Assembly: GCA_947489425.1 (NCBI GenBank)
Contig: CANLDL010000006.1
Span: 1 to 64,000 of the forward strand
Origin: an uncultured Pseudomonadales bacterium
GTDB lineage: Bacteria; Pseudomonadota; Gammaproteobacteria; Pseudomonadales; Cellvibrionaceae
Direction: 5' to 3'
Length of the DNA: 64,000 nt
The position numbers were made by a program, and so were the translations under genes. How positions within the stretch are numbered: position 1 is the stretch's first letter; every line of letters begins with the position of its first letter. The notes under the pieces were generated by a model. It was not told the DNA's origin, searched no databases, and saw nothing but the letters and a program-made list of their open reading frames with translations. Shown here piece by piece: positions 9,608 to 19,000 of this stretch.

Positions 9608-10240
9608 TTATATATTATGATTGAGTAGACGGTAATATTTTTTTTCACCATCATCGATAAGCTGTATCCGAGAAAAACATGCGTAAGGGATATCAAAATT
9701 ACTTAAGTCTTGATAACTGACATTTAAACAATGTCCTAGCAACACTCTCATCACCCCTCCATGACAAACAAAAAGTAACCTCCCTCCAGCATGCTCCTTT
9801 ACTGATGACTCGCAAGCTTCAATCACTCTCGCTGCAAAAACGTCAGCAGGCTCTCCCTCTGGGGGAGGCGAATTTACAGGGTCGTTAAACCATGCTTCGA
9901 CATTATTTTGTTCTGAATTCCATACATCTTCAATGAGCTTTCCATCCCAATTTCCAAAACTAATTTCGGCTAAATTATTCTCAAGAAGTAAGAAAATATT
10001 TGTAGAATTGGATAACTGCCTTGCGAAAAGTGCGCAACGTTTTAATGGTGACGATACAATAGCTGCCCAATTCTCGTCGAACCTTTCAAGCTTGCTAAAC
10101 ATCTCTTGAAGACCTTGATCTGTTAAAGAATGATCAGTTAATTTACCTCGGTAACAAGCACCACCTTCGCATTCACCATGGCGCAGCAGCTCTATTGTCG
10201 TTGTCACAACTTCAGATTTTTTAATGCTTATATCCGGCAT
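9608..10240 (-). CDS. cobC: Histidine phosphatase, probable alpha-ribazole-5'-phosphate phosphatase
   Basis: A 210-residue phosphoglycerate-mutase-fold phosphatase. The catalytic LRHGE motif is at residues 19-23 and the second catalytic histidine is in CHGG near residue 160. The family includes many substrates; the assignment to alpha-ribazole phosphate comes from its place between cobT, which makes that compound, and cobS, which consumes alpha-ribazole. Cytoplasmic. Confidence 0.85.
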   Translation of the reverse strand: MPDISIKKSEVVTTTIELLRHGECEGGACYRGKLTDHSLTDQGLQEMFSKLERFDENWAAIVSSPLKRCALFARQLSNSTNIFLLLENNLAEISFGNWDGKLIEDVWNSEQNNVEAWFNDPVNSPPPEGEPADVFAARVIEACESSVKEHAGGRLLFVCHGGVMRVLLGHCLNVSYQDLSNFDIPYACFSRIQLIDDGEKKYYRLLNHNI

Positions 10241-10280
10241 GTTTATGATTCGTTTTGTTAACTCTTTAAGCTATTAAAGT

Positions 10281-11327
10281 TCAATTCTTGATAGTCAACT
10301 GAGAAAAGGTTGCCATATTATTATGTAGAGACAGCGCACTTTTTAGCAAAGGTACCGCAACTGCAGCACCGCTACCCTCGCCTAATCGCAACCCCAAATC
10401 TAATAATGGGCTCGCTCCCAAAGCATCCAACGCAAGCTTATGTGCAGGCTCTGCTGAACAATGAGAGTATAACAGCCAGTCTCCTACACCTTTGTTGATT
10501 CTTACAGCAAGCAACGCAGCAGCTGTACAAATAAACCCATCGACCAAAACTGGGATTCCTCGTTGCGCACAGGCAATAAAGCTACCCGTTAGTGCTGCGA
10601 TCTCAAAGCCACCTAAACAACGTAGTACATTATAGGGATCTGTTAAACTATTTTTATGTAGCTCAAGCGCTTGGTTCACAACATTTTTTTTATGAGCTAG
10701 CCCTGCGTTATCTATACCTGTTCCTGAGCCAACGGTCTGCTCTGGTGAGAGTGCTAACAAGGCTGAATATATTGCCGATGCTGATGTGGTATTAGCGATA
10801 CCCATCTCACCACCAATAAATAAATCAGCCGTTACTTCTCCTACTACATTTTTACCGATATCAAGCGCGGCGGCTACCTGTTCAGACGACATAGCTGGCT
10901 CTTGTGAAAAATCTTTCGTTCCTGTACTTACAGGCTCATTAATTAACTGCGATTCATTTACAAGAGCGGAGGATAGCAGCGAAGCAGTACCAGTGTTTAC
11001 TACTTTAAAATCTGCCTCTAAATCACTCGCCAGTACTGAAATTGCAGCACCTCCCGCTAAAAAATTAGATATCATCTGTACAGTTACATCTTGAGGAAAT
11101 GCCGATACACCTTGACAACAAACTCCATGATCACCAGCAAAAACTCTTATAGATATGGCGTCTAAATGTGGACACAGTGAGGATTGCCAACCAGAAAACC
11201 TTTCTGCGATAAGCTCTAAATCACCCAAAGAGCCCGGAGGCTTTGTTAATGTTTTTTGATATGCCTTGGCCTGGCTTATCATATTGGCATCTATTGTTTT
11301 TACAGATTCTGTTAACCAAGAGTTCAT
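10281..11327 (-). CDS. cobT: Nicotinate-nucleotide--dimethylbenzimidazole phosphoribosyltransferase
   Basis: This enzyme makes alpha-ribazole 5'-phosphate from nicotinate mononucleotide and dimethylbenzimidazole. I use the ATG at 11327 (MNSWLTES), giving 348 residues, the family's usual length, with an AGGAAC ribosome site eight bases upstream. The open frame extends to 11492 but would run 42 codons into cobU. Seen: KPPGSLGDLE near residue 25, FAGDHGV, and the C-terminal LRLGEGSGAA whose glutamate is the catalytic base in the family. It follows cobU by about 37 bases. Confidence 0.94.
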   Translation of the reverse strand: MNSWLTESVKTIDANMISQAKAYQKTLTKPPGSLGDLELIAERFSGWQSSLCPHLDAISIRVFAGDHGVCCQGVSAFPQDVTVQMISNFLAGGAAISVLASDLEADFKVVNTGTASLLSSALVNESQLINEPVSTGTKDFSQEPAMSSEQVAAALDIGKNVVGEVTADLFIGGEMGIANTTSASAIYSALLALSPEQTVGSGTGIDNAGLAHKKNVVNQALELHKNSLTDPYNVLRCLGGFEIAALTGSFIACAQRGIPVLVDGFICTAAALLAVRINKGVGDWLLYSHCSAEPAHKLALDALGASPLLDLGLRLGEGSGAAVAVPLLKSALSLHNNMATFSQLTIKN

Positions 11328-11364
11328 ATAAGTTCCTATTTTCATTCTTTTTGCAGATAAGGGC

Positions 11365-11883
11365 TTACTGTTTAAGGAATAAAGGAAGCCCTGCAACAAC
11401 CAAAGAAACTTCATCGCATATTGACGCCAATTCTTGATGCAGCCATCCACTCTCATCAACGAATTGTCTCGACAACTCACCCATAGGAACAATACCGGAA
11501 CCTACTTCATTACTCACTAACAAGATAGTTGCCTGAGATTTCTTAAAGGAATCTAAAAAAATCTCTTGATTAAGCCGCAGGCTATTTGACAGCAGGTTGT
11601 TACTTAACCATAAAGTCAGACAATCAATTAAAATACAATAGTTAGCACTATTGAATCTATCGATAGGCTCAGCAAGATTCATAGGCTCTTCAATAAGCGT
11701 CCAACTTTGATCTCTCCGGCTTGAATGCTGTTTTATACGCACACGCATTTCTTCATCATTCACCGTTGCGGTAGCAATATATAGCAGTTCTTTATTGTCA
11801 CTTTTCGCAATATCTATTGCTTGCTTTTCTGCGTAGCTACTCTTGCCGCTACGTGCACCACCTAGTATTAATTTTTTTGTCAT
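11365..11883 (-). CDS. cobU: Adenosylcobinamide kinase/guanylyltransferase
   Basis: A 172-residue bifunctional enzyme that phosphorylates adenosylcobinamide and transfers GMP to it, creating the substrate of CobS. The P-loop GGARSGKS is at residues 8-15, a distinctive CobU/CobP motif. Downstream are DCLTLWLSN and SNEVGSGIVP, both conserved in the family. The length is normal. It sits between cobO and cobT, 49 bases after cobO, in the same leftward operon. Confidence 0.95.
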   Translation of the reverse strand: MTKKLILGGARSGKSSYAEKQAIDIAKSDNKELLYIATATVNDEEMRVRIKQHSSRRDQSWTLIEEPMNLAEPIDRFNSANYCILIDCLTLWLSNNLLSNSLRLNQEIFLDSFKKSQATILLVSNEVGSGIVPMGELSRQFVDESGWLHQELASICDEVSLVVAGLPLFLKQ

Positions 11884-11932
11884 AGATAACCTTTTTAGTA
11901 AGATAACTTTTTAGCTATCAAGAATTCATGCA

Positions 11933-12535
11933 TTAATAATCGACACCTTTTCGGGCTTTTATCCCTGCTTTAAATGCATGCTTTATTTCTTTAACCTCAG
12001 AAACAGTATCCATAATATCTTGTAATGCAGAACCACCACCTCTACCGGTTACCACAACACTTTGGCTTTCTGGCCGACTGAGCAACGCATCAACCACTAT
12101 ATTTTCATCAAGGTATTTATACGCAAGCATATAAGTTAATTCATCTAACACCACAAGATTGTAGCTTGCATCCTGTAGTAATGGAGTTACTTTTGACCAT
12201 GTCTCTTCTGCTGCTGCTATATCAGCAGTACGATCTTGAGTATCCCACGTAAACCCGGTACCCATTTGATAAAAATAAACACCTGGACATTGGTTTTTAA
12301 TATAAATCTCTTCACCCGAAAGCTGCTCTCCTTTAAGGAACTGGACAACTCCCACTTTATGACCATAACCTAAAGCTCGGAGAACCATACCAAACGCTGA
12401 ACTAGACTTACCTTTACCATTACCGGTTAACAAAATGCTGACACCACGTTCTGTAGATGCTGCTTCAATACTAGCATCTACATTTTCTTTTTGTTTTTTC
12501 ATGGCGGCTTTATGCTTTTCGTTTTTGCAACTCAT
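11933..12535 (-). CDS. cobO: Cob(I)yrinic acid a,c-diamide adenosyltransferase
   Basis: A 200-residue enzyme (BtuR/CobO/CobA type) that adds the adenosyl ligand to corrinoids from ATP. A short charged leader precedes ERGVSILLTGNGKGKSSSAFG, where the P-loop lies at about residues 38-45. VVQFLKG and VVLDELTY follow. It is the first gene of the cob cluster. Upstream corrin-ring genes and cobD/cobQ are not in the window, so what is visible supports lower-ligand assembly or cobinamide salvage only. Confidence 0.94.
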   Translation of the reverse strand: MSCKNEKHKAAMKKQKENVDASIEAASTERGVSILLTGNGKGKSSSAFGMVLRALGYGHKVGVVQFLKGEQLSGEEIYIKNQCPGVYFYQMGTGFTWDTQDRTADIAAAEETWSKVTPLLQDASYNLVVLDELTYMLAYKYLDENIVVDALLSRPESQSVVVTGRGGGSALQDIMDTVSEVKEIKHAFKAGIKARKGVDY

Positions 12536-12847
12536 ATTGATAATACCTGATACTTGATTTTAATCGGCAAATTGTGCCATTAGAAAGCCTTATAGCTATC
12601 AAAGCTAGTTTAACAAGCCAGGGAAACTTGAATAAAAGGAAGGCATAGTGACAGTATATTGCTACCTGAAAATTACACACACCCCACTAAAGCAGATCAC
12701 ACTAGTGCCAATAAACCTCTGGACACACTTACTGCTTACCCCACGAGTAATATGCGCATAGAGATATGCTCATTACAATGGGTGAATGAGTCGAAAAGGA
12801 GTATAAGGAGACGTTTTTAAAAAGTCTAATGATGTTTAAAAAAGAAA
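12536..12847. other. Gap between cobO and recX; no riboswitch recognised
   Basis: This 312-base stretch holds the leader of the leftward cob operon and the end of the recX transcript. I looked for a cobalamin riboswitch core on the leftward strand and did not find one. No gene is supported. Confidence 0.45.
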
Positions 12848-13399
12848 CTATGAATAGTGGGAGTATTCTACGACAGAATCAATATGATCTTGATAAAAGC
12901 CTTTACTTTTTAAGTAGCGTATCTGTTTAGAATACTCGGTAATATCTGTTGCACGCGCATCACCAAAACGCTTCACTTTGACAAAGCGCGCTCGCTCGAA
13001 CCAATCGATAGAAAGTTGATCAAAGATGTTATCAGATAAGCTATCCTTTACACCTTTTGATCGTAGTGCCAGTTTAATTTTGAAAGGGCCATCACCTACA
13101 TTGGCTCTTGAACGAATGTACATATCAGCGTAACGCTCGTCACTTTGATAATTTTTTGCCGCCAAGTGGTCGAGCAAGTGATTAACAACGTCTGATTTAT
13201 ATCCCTTACTAATCAAACGTTGATACAATTCAAGGCGCGAATACTCACGCCTTGCAAGGTAACGCAAAGCGCTATTCTCTGCTTTTGAATCTACCGCTGT
13301 AACCTCTTGCATAGACAACTCTACACTGTCACTACCTAATGAACGATGATCATGATCGCTCATTTTAATGACATTAGCAGGCATCTTAGAGGTAAACAT
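12848..13399 (-). CDS. recX: Regulatory protein RecX
   Basis: A 183-residue modulator of RecA filaments. The family pattern is clear: ALRYLARREYSRLEL..RL..KG followed by LL..L..KNYQSDERYA..YIRSR, then a run of helical repeats. An N-terminal extension of about 35 residues before the RecX core has no obvious motif. It starts four bases after the recA stop, so the two are co-transcribed and both should be SOS-induced. Confidence 0.92.
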   Translation of the reverse strand: MFTSKMPANVIKMSDHDHRSLGSDSVELSMQEVTAVDSKAENSALRYLARREYSRLELYQRLISKGYKSDVVNHLLDHLAAKNYQSDERYADMYIRSRANVGDGPFKIKLALRSKGVKDSLSDNIFDQLSIDWFERARFVKVKRFGDARATDITEYSKQIRYLKSKGFYQDHIDSVVEYSHYS

Positions 13400-13403
13400 T
13401 TAC

Positions 13404-14459
13404 TTAGGCATCCTTACTAGCAGCAGTTAAGTCTGCAGGCATATCTACTACGTTATCTTCTGCCCCATTGTCTTGCGGTAAAAGTTTTTCACGAATAGCC
13501 GCTTCTATTTCTTCGGCCATTTCTGAACGCTCTAGTAAGAACTTACCAACATTTGCCTTACCTTGGCCAATCTTTTCACCTTTATAGCTATACCAAGCGC
13601 CGGCTTTATCGATTAGATTTAATTTAACACCTTGGTCAATAATCTCGCCCATAAGGTTAATGCCTTCACCGTACATAATTTGGAACTCGGCTTGCTTAAA
13701 AGGAGGGGCAACTTTGTTTTTAACAACCTTAACGCGTGTCTCACTACCAGTGACTTCATCACCATCTTTTACCGCACCTGTACGGCGTATATCAAGGCGA
13801 ACAGACGAGTAAAACTTAAGTGCATTACCACCAGTAGTTGTTTCTGGCGAACCAAACATAACGCCAATTTTCATACGGATTTGGTTAATAAAGATAACCA
13901 AGCAATTGGCATTTTTAATATTGCCGGTGATTTTACGCAGAGCTTGAGACATTAAACGCGCCTGTAGACCAACATGATGGTCACCCATATCGCCTTCGAT
14001 CTCAGCTTTTGGTGTTAATGCAGCTACGGAGTCAACGACTAGTACATCAACAGCGCCGGAGCGCACTAACATGTCAGACACTTCCAACGCTTGCTCGCCA
14101 GTATCAGGCTGAGAAATAATAAGGTCATCGACATTCACACCTAGTTTTTCGGCATATATTGGATCTAAAGCATGCTCAGCATCAATAAAAGCACAGGTAC
14201 CACCGGTTTTTTGTGCCTCGGCAATAACCTGTAAAGTGAGCGTTGTTTTACCCGATGATTCAGGACCATAAATTTCTACAATACGGCCTCGTGGCAAACC
14301 ACCAATACCCAAAGCGACATCTAAACCCAATGAGCCTGTAGAGATAGCAGGAATTTTTACATGCTCACGATCACCCATGCGCATTACTGTACCCTTACCA
14401 AATTGACGCTCAATCTGGCCAAGTGCTGCCTGTAATGCTTTATCTTTATTGGAATCCAT
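13404..14459 (-). CDS. recA: Recombinase RecA
   Basis: A 351-residue recombinase and co-protease for LexA. The Walker A motif GPESSGKT is at residues 65-72, and [11 protein letters not shown] is the Walker B strand. Loop segments [18 protein letters not shown] and [25 protein letters not shown] are intact. The acidic C-terminal tail is present. An AGGTG ribosome site precedes the ATG. A consensus LexA box lies about 120 bases upstream, before pncC ends. Order pncC-recA-recX is common in gammaproteobacteria. Confidence 0.99.
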   Translation of the reverse strand: MDSNKDKALQAALGQIERQFGKGTVMRMGDREHVKIPAISTGSLGLDVALGIGGLPRGRIVEIYGPESSGKTTLTLQVIAEAQKTGGTCAFIDAEHALDPIYAEKLGVNVDDLIISQPDTGEQALEVSDMLVRSGAVDVLVVDSVAALTPKAEIEGDMGDHHVGLQARLMSQALRKITGNIKNANCLVIFINQIRMKIGVMFGSPETTTGGNALKFYSSVRLDIRRTGAVKDGDEVTGSETRVKVVKNKVAPPFKQAEFQIMYGEGINLMGEIIDQGVKLNLIDKAGAWYSYKGEKIGQGKANVGKFLLERSEMAEEIEAAIREKLLPQDNGAEDNVVDMPADLTAASKDA

Positions 14460-14576
14460 AATTCACCTCAATCTTTGGGGTTGTTTCAAGTTGATCCTTA
14501 GTTTTGTCTATTTATCAGCGACTACCAACTTGAATAAGTTAACTGTTATCTTCGGGAAAGGACTATACAGTAAAAA

Positions 14577-14596
14577 TACTGTATGAGCAAACAGTA
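14577..14596. promoter_or_regulatory. LexA (SOS) box upstream of recA
   Basis: TACTGTATGAGCAAACAGTA contains CTGT-N8-ACAG, a full match to the gammaproteobacterial LexA consensus. It lies 118 bases upstream of the recA start codon. Its match and location make SOS control of recA-recX very likely. Confidence 0.85.
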
Positions 14597-14612
14597 CTTG
14601 TATTTTATACAG
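14597..14612. promoter_or_regulatory. Possible second LexA half-match next to the main box
   Basis: CTT-N10-CAG directly follows the strong LexA box and differs from CTG-N10-CAG by one base. It overlaps the 3' end of pncC. Tandem LexA sites occur at some SOS promoters; this copy is weak. Confidence 0.35.
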
Positions 14613-15099
14613 TATTTTTTATTAATAACTTATTCAGCTCACTAATGGCAATAACAACAGCTTGAGATCTCACTGCCTCACGATCTCCTTCAAAACAATA
14701 GCACTTTGCCATTGTGTGGGTATTTGGTAATGCCCACGCGAGCCAAACGGTACCGACAGGCTTATTTACTGCACCACCACCGGGACCTGCAATACCACTG
14801 ACAGCAATACCTACATTGGCTCCTGCTTGCTCACAGGCACCCTTAGCCATAGCAAGCACCACAGGCTCACTCACTGCGCCGTGTTTATCTAGAAGTGATT
14901 CTTCAACATTAAGTTGTTGTTGCTTAGCCGCATTACTATAGGTAATAAAGCCTTGCTCAAACCATTTTGAGCTACCCGCTACCGAGGTAATTGCTGCAGC
15001 AACACCACCGCCCGTACAGGACTCAGCTGTCGTGACTTGCCACTGATTACCAATGAGTAATTCACCCAAATTAGCTGCTAAATTATTGAGCTTGCCCAT
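14605..15099 (-). CDS. pncC: Nicotinamide-nucleotide amidohydrolase (CinA C-terminal domain)
   Basis: A 164-residue single-domain PncC that deamidates NMN to nicotinate mononucleotide in the pyridine nucleotide cycle. TTAESCTGGGVAAAIT near residues 23-38 carries the catalytic serine region, and AVSGIAGPGGG..KPVGTVWLAW is the second signature. The N-terminal CinA domain is absent, as usual for gammaproteobacterial PncC. The gene ends 145 bases before recA; its last codons overlap the possible second LexA half-site. Confidence 0.94.
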   Translation of the reverse strand: MGKLNNLAANLGELLIGNQWQVTTAESCTGGGVAAAITSVAGSSKWFEQGFITYSNAAKQQQLNVEESLLDKHGAVSEPVVLAMAKGACEQAGANVGIAVSGIAGPGGGAVNKPVGTVWLAWALPNTHTMAKCYCFEGDREAVRSQAVVIAISELNKLLIKNTV

Positions 15100-15164
15100 T
15101 TACGTTTCTACATATTGTTGTGAAAAACCATGGGTAAAGTATATAAAGGAAAGGCAGTGCTAGA

Positions 15165-15965
15165 CTACCTTTTTTTCATGCTTGCTAGCACCTTTTCTAC
15201 CGCTTCGAGATGTTCTGGGTTGTTATGGCACATCCCCTGAAAGCAGGCACAAATATCGAGAAAGTCTTTTAACTCTAGGCGCTGGGCTAGCTTCATCTGG
15301 CGCTTGGTTAAACGTAGAGCCGTAGATGGCTGTGTAGCAATGCTTTGTGCTAGCTCATTAGTTTTTGTTAGCAGCTGGTCCGGCTCGACGACATTTAAGA
15401 CTATACCCAAGGCTAATGCCTCATCCGCTTTAATGGTACGACCGGTAAAAGTCAGTTCCGCCGCTTTTTGATAGCCAATTAAGCGCTGCAAAAACCAAGC
15501 ACCACCATCACCGGGTGTAATACCCAAATTAATAAAGGTTTCACCCATCACTGCCTTGCTTGATGCTATACGTAGGTCACACATATTAGCAAGATCAAAG
15601 CCTGCGCCAATAGCTGCGCCATTAATAGCAGCTATAACAGGCACCTCGGCATTGTGTATTGCAAGAGGAATACGTTGAATACCATTACGATAGTGGTTTT
15701 GTACTTCTTCGACATCACCACCAAAGGCTCCTTCGCGGCTTTGCATCTCTTTAATGTTACCCCCCGCAGAAAAAGCAGAACCCGCACCAGTAATTATCAA
15801 AACAGAAACCTCAGCACTTTGATTTACCCATGCAATTGTCTGCTCTATATCGTCAACCAAATGCGTACTCGTTAGCGCATTACGTACATCATGCCGATTC
15901 ATTGTTAGGGTCGCGACTTTATTATCTAAGGTCAACAATGCATCAACTAGTTCGGGCTGTTTCAT
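15165..15965 (-). CDS. Enoyl-CoA hydratase/isomerase family protein
   Basis: A 266-residue crotonase-fold protein. Seen are the oxyanion-hole segments SAFSAGGNIKEM (about residues 64-75) and AAINGAAIGAGFDLANMCDLRIAS, then GETFINLGITPGDGGAW, where a glutamate of typical hydratases should sit near the start. It is last in a leftward group with an acyl-CoA synthetase and a second crotonase, 39 bases after the synthetase. A role in breaking down a carboxylic acid as its CoA thioester is inferred. The exact substrate cannot be read. Confidence 0.85.
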   Translation of the reverse strand: MKQPELVDALLTLDNKVATLTMNRHDVRNALTSTHLVDDIEQTIAWVNQSAEVSVLIITGAGSAFSAGGNIKEMQSREGAFGGDVEEVQNHYRNGIQRIPLAIHNAEVPVIAAINGAAIGAGFDLANMCDLRIASSKAVMGETFINLGITPGDGGAWFLQRLIGYQKAAELTFTGRTIKADEALALGIVLNVVEPDQLLTKTNELAQSIATQPSTALRLTKRQMKLAQRLELKDFLDICACFQGMCHNNPEHLEAVEKVLASMKKR

Positions 15966-16004
15966 GGGATATGCCTTTTAAATATTTTGATAATTTTTAA
16001 GCGT

Positions 16005-18149
16005 TTAACCTTCAGCCAAGATTACTCTGGCATCAACAATCGCATAATTTTTGGGATAAGCAATAACAGGATTTAAATCTAACTCTGCAATCTCTGGATA
16101 TGCAGTAATCAGTGAAGAAATTTTTAATAGCAAGTCGATAATTGCAGCTCGATCAACACCTTGATTACCACGCACGCCCTCTAAAACCTTCTTTGCTTTA
16201 ATACTATCCAGCATACTCTCTGCATCGTAGTGGCTCAATGGAAGTTTTCTGAACGTCACATCCTTTAAAACTTCCACAAAAATACCGCCTAAGCCTAGCA
16301 TCAACACTCGACCAAAAATAGGATCATCGACCATACCAATAATAATCTCGACACCTTTTTTAGCCATTGGCGTAATTAATACACCCGCAATATCAGCCTT
16401 GTCGTTGTAAGCTTTTGCATTTACTATAATATTGCTATAGGCATCACTATATTCATCTAATGTTCGCAAACCTAGCTTTACGCCACCCGCATCAGATTTA
16501 TGCAAAATATCCTTTGAGACTATTTTCATAGCCACTGCTTGATCTTTAAATCGAATAAAAGCTTCTTTAAGTTGATTGCTATTTTTTACAATTACCTCAT
16601 CTGACAATTCAATGTCATGGTTTTTTAAAAGCGTTTTAGCCTCATTTTCAAGTAGCATATCACCATTGTGACTACGCGCCTGTTTGATAAGCGCCACACT
16701 TGCTAGCAAGGTATTCTTTTCAATCGTAAGTGTATTAGATGGATGCTTAATCGACTCTAAATATACACCACGGCTACATAGAGCGCGTACGGCCGATACT
16801 GCAATTTCTATCGAAGCATAAAAAGGGATACCCGAAATTCTTAGCACCTGTAATGCTTGAGTTTTAATCGAGCTATAAAGACTATGAACAATCACTGGCT
16901 TGCCATGGCCTTGTGCGATACTGGCAATGTTTTTTGCCGTCTCTATTTCGATTCCCTTTAAGCTTTCGCCAAAGCGTGCCGCATAGCCGCCAAACATACC
17001 GACAACTAATACTATATCGACATTTTTATCACTCAATAAAATATCAATACAATGTGCAAATAAAGAAGGATCTGCATCGGTACTACCTGCAACATCAATC
17101 GGATTATTTACTGTTGCCTGTGGCCATAAAATATCGGCTAAAGTATCTTTAGTTGCCTCCGCAAGCACTGCAAATTCTAAATCATTTTCAATAATACGAT
17201 CAGCAGCAATAGTTGCCTGCCCACCCCCATCGGCCAATATTGCAACACGCTTACCTTTTGCAGGCAACTGTAACTCTAACGCCTCTGCAACAGGCAAAAG
17301 AAGGTCAGAACGCTCAACAACGACAACGCCCGACTGCTCTAGCACATCTACTGTCATTGCATAGCTACCTGCGAGTGCACCGGTATGCGAACTTGCAGAT
17401 TGAATACCCGCCTCGGTACTACCCGACTTATAAACAATGACTGGTTTATTGGGTGTTACTTCTTTTGCTGCCGTTAAAAAATCCTCGCCATTATTAAAAC
17501 CTTCAATATAAAAGGCAGCCACTTTGGTATTTTTATCTTTACCTAAAAAGCGTAAATAGTCACTAAAACCCACATCGATTTGATTACCCGGCCCCACATA
17601 ACAACTGAATCCCAAATGACCATTTGCTTGTGCTTCTAAAGCCAGTGACAACAACATATTACCCGACTGACTGATAAACCCAATATGTCCAGGCTTAACG
17701 CCTTGTAAACCCAATAAATTAATCTGTTTATACAGGTTAAAAAAACCCGATGTATTTGGTCCAATCAAACGTACATTGTATGACAACGCAATAGATTTAA
17801 TCTGCTTTTCTAAACGCTTACCTTCCGTACCCATTTCCCCAAACCCACTCGCTAAGATGACCACACCTTTCACTTTTTTTTCACCTGCATCAGCAATGAC
17901 ACGGGGTACAACTTTAGCAGGAACACAGGAAACCACTAGGTCGACATCATCAGGAATACTCGCTAGAGTATCGTAGCAAGCAAGGTTTAAAATGTGATCT
18001 GCATTGGGATTTACAGGATAGATCGCTCCAGAAAAACCGTCATCTATTAAGGCTTTTGTCGCATGGTAACCACGCTTAGTTGTATTATTTGATGCCCCTA
18101 CTACTGCGATGGAACGTGGCTCTAGTATATGATGTAAAAAATTCGACAT
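16005..18149 (-). CDS. Acyl-CoA synthetase, NDP-forming type (fused alpha and beta parts)
   Basis: A 714-residue ADP-forming acetyl/acyl-CoA synthetase-like protein. Residues about 1-125 form the CoA-binding Rossmann domain (SIAVVGASNN), 150-285 a succinyl-CoA-ligase-like domain with SSHTGALAGS, whose His255 matches the phosphorylated histidine of the family. A second ligase domain reaches about 450, and a C-terminal ATP-grasp domain runs from about 490 (VAMKIVSKDILHKSDAGGVKLG). It makes acyl-CoA from a free acid and CoA, or the reverse with ATP gain. It lies between two enoyl-CoA hydratase genes. The substrate is unknown. Confidence 0.88.
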   Translation of the reverse strand: MSNFLHHILEPRSIAVVGASNNTTKRGYHATKALIDDGFSGAIYPVNPNADHILNLACYDTLASIPDDVDLVVSCVPAKVVPRVIADAGEKKVKGVVILASGFGEMGTEGKRLEKQIKSIALSYNVRLIGPNTSGFFNLYKQINLLGLQGVKPGHIGFISQSGNMLLSLALEAQANGHLGFSCYVGPGNQIDVGFSDYLRFLGKDKNTKVAAFYIEGFNNGEDFLTAAKEVTPNKPVIVYKSGSTEAGIQSASSHTGALAGSYAMTVDVLEQSGVVVVERSDLLLPVAEALELQLPAKGKRVAILADGGGQATIAADRIIENDLEFAVLAEATKDTLADILWPQATVNNPIDVAGSTDADPSLFAHCIDILLSDKNVDIVLVVGMFGGYAARFGESLKGIEIETAKNIASIAQGHGKPVIVHSLYSSIKTQALQVLRISGIPFYASIEIAVSAVRALCSRGVYLESIKHPSNTLTIEKNTLLASVALIKQARSHNGDMLLENEAKTLLKNHDIELSDEVIVKNSNQLKEAFIRFKDQAVAMKIVSKDILHKSDAGGVKLGLRTLDEYSDAYSNIIVNAKAYNDKADIAGVLITPMAKKGVEIIIGMVDDPIFGRVLMLGLGGIFVEVLKDVTFRKLPLSHYDAESMLDSIKAKKVLEGVRGNQGVDRAAIIDLLLKISSLITAYPEIAELDLNPVIAYPKNYAIVDARVILAEG

Positions 18150-18199
18150 AGTTTTTATCTGAACTTAAAAATTCTTTATTTAGATGTGTAGCTTTTCAT

Positions 18200-19000
18200 T
18201 TATTTACCTGTAAAAACAGGCGAGCGTTTTTCTACAAAAGCATCGATACCCTCTTGCCAATCCTTAGTTTGCATACAACTAACAATGCTTTCTAATTCGG
18301 TATCTAAACATCCACGGAAGCCTTTAGCATTTGGATTATTTAATTGTTGCTTGGCAAACATCATAGATAACGGCGCTTTACTTGCAACAAGGTTTGCAAA
18401 TACATTCACACTCTCTTCAAACATCTCATCAGGGAGTACATCAACAGCTAGACCAATATTTTTTGCCTCTTTCCCGTCAATTTTTTCGCCAATAAAAATC
18501 AGGCGCCGCGCTTGTGTTAAACCAACAATATTAGGCAAGATATGAGTAACTCCACCACCTAAAAAAGTCCCTATACTAATTTCTGGAAAACCTATTTGTG
18601 CGCTCTGCGCCATTAATATAAAGTCAGCTGCAACGGCCATCTCGGCACCAGCACCCAAAGCATAACCATTAACCGCTGCAATAACAGGCTTTTTACATTC
18701 AAAAATACGCCGACAAACGTCGTTAGCCAATTGCAAGTAATCCTTCTTCTGCTCAAGGCTTCGCGCACCTGACTCATGTTCTTTCATATCTGCGCCTACA
18801 CAGAATGCACGGCCTTCTCCGCGCAAAACAATGGCGCGAATATTATTGTCTTTTTCAGCACTATCAAGGCAGGCCAGAACATCTCGGTACAACTGCTCCA
18901 CGACTGCATTTAGCCGGTGCGGACGGTTAAAACATATCTCTGTAATATTATTTTTTGTTGTACAAACGACAGTCTCTAAAGTTTTAACAGTTGCCATCAT
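18200..19000 (-). CDS. Enoyl-CoA hydratase/isomerase family protein
   Basis: A second 266-residue crotonase in the cluster, clearly different from the one at 15165. Key segments are GRAFCVGADMKEHESG near residues 66-81, AAVNGYALGAGAEMAVAADF and GFPEISIGTFLGGGVTHILP, the last containing the glutamate position of hydratases. It opens the leftward operon with the synthetase 51 bases after it. The 590-base divergent region upstream is shared with the TRAP transporter genes, which suggests that uptake and catabolism of the same acid may be linked. Confidence 0.85.
   Translation of the reverse strand: MMATVKTLETVVCTTKNNITEICFNRPHRLNAVVEQLYRDVLACLDSAEKDNNIRAIVLRGEGRAFCVGADMKEHESGARSLEQKKDYLQLANDVCRRIFECKKPVIAAVNGYALGAGAEMAVAADFILMAQSAQIGFPEISIGTFLGGGVTHILPNIVGLTQARRLIFIGEKIDGKEAKNIGLAVDVLPDEMFEESVNVFANLVASKAPLSMMFAKQQLNNPNAKGFRGCLDTELESIVSCMQTKDWQEGIDAFVEKRSPVFTGK

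Noticed and set aside
11328..11492. Longer start for cobT
   Set aside because: It would run 42 codons into cobU; the ATG at 11327 has a ribosome site and gives the normal family length.
12536..12847. Cobalamin riboswitch before cobO
   Set aside because: Expected position, but I could not find the conserved core on the leftward strand.
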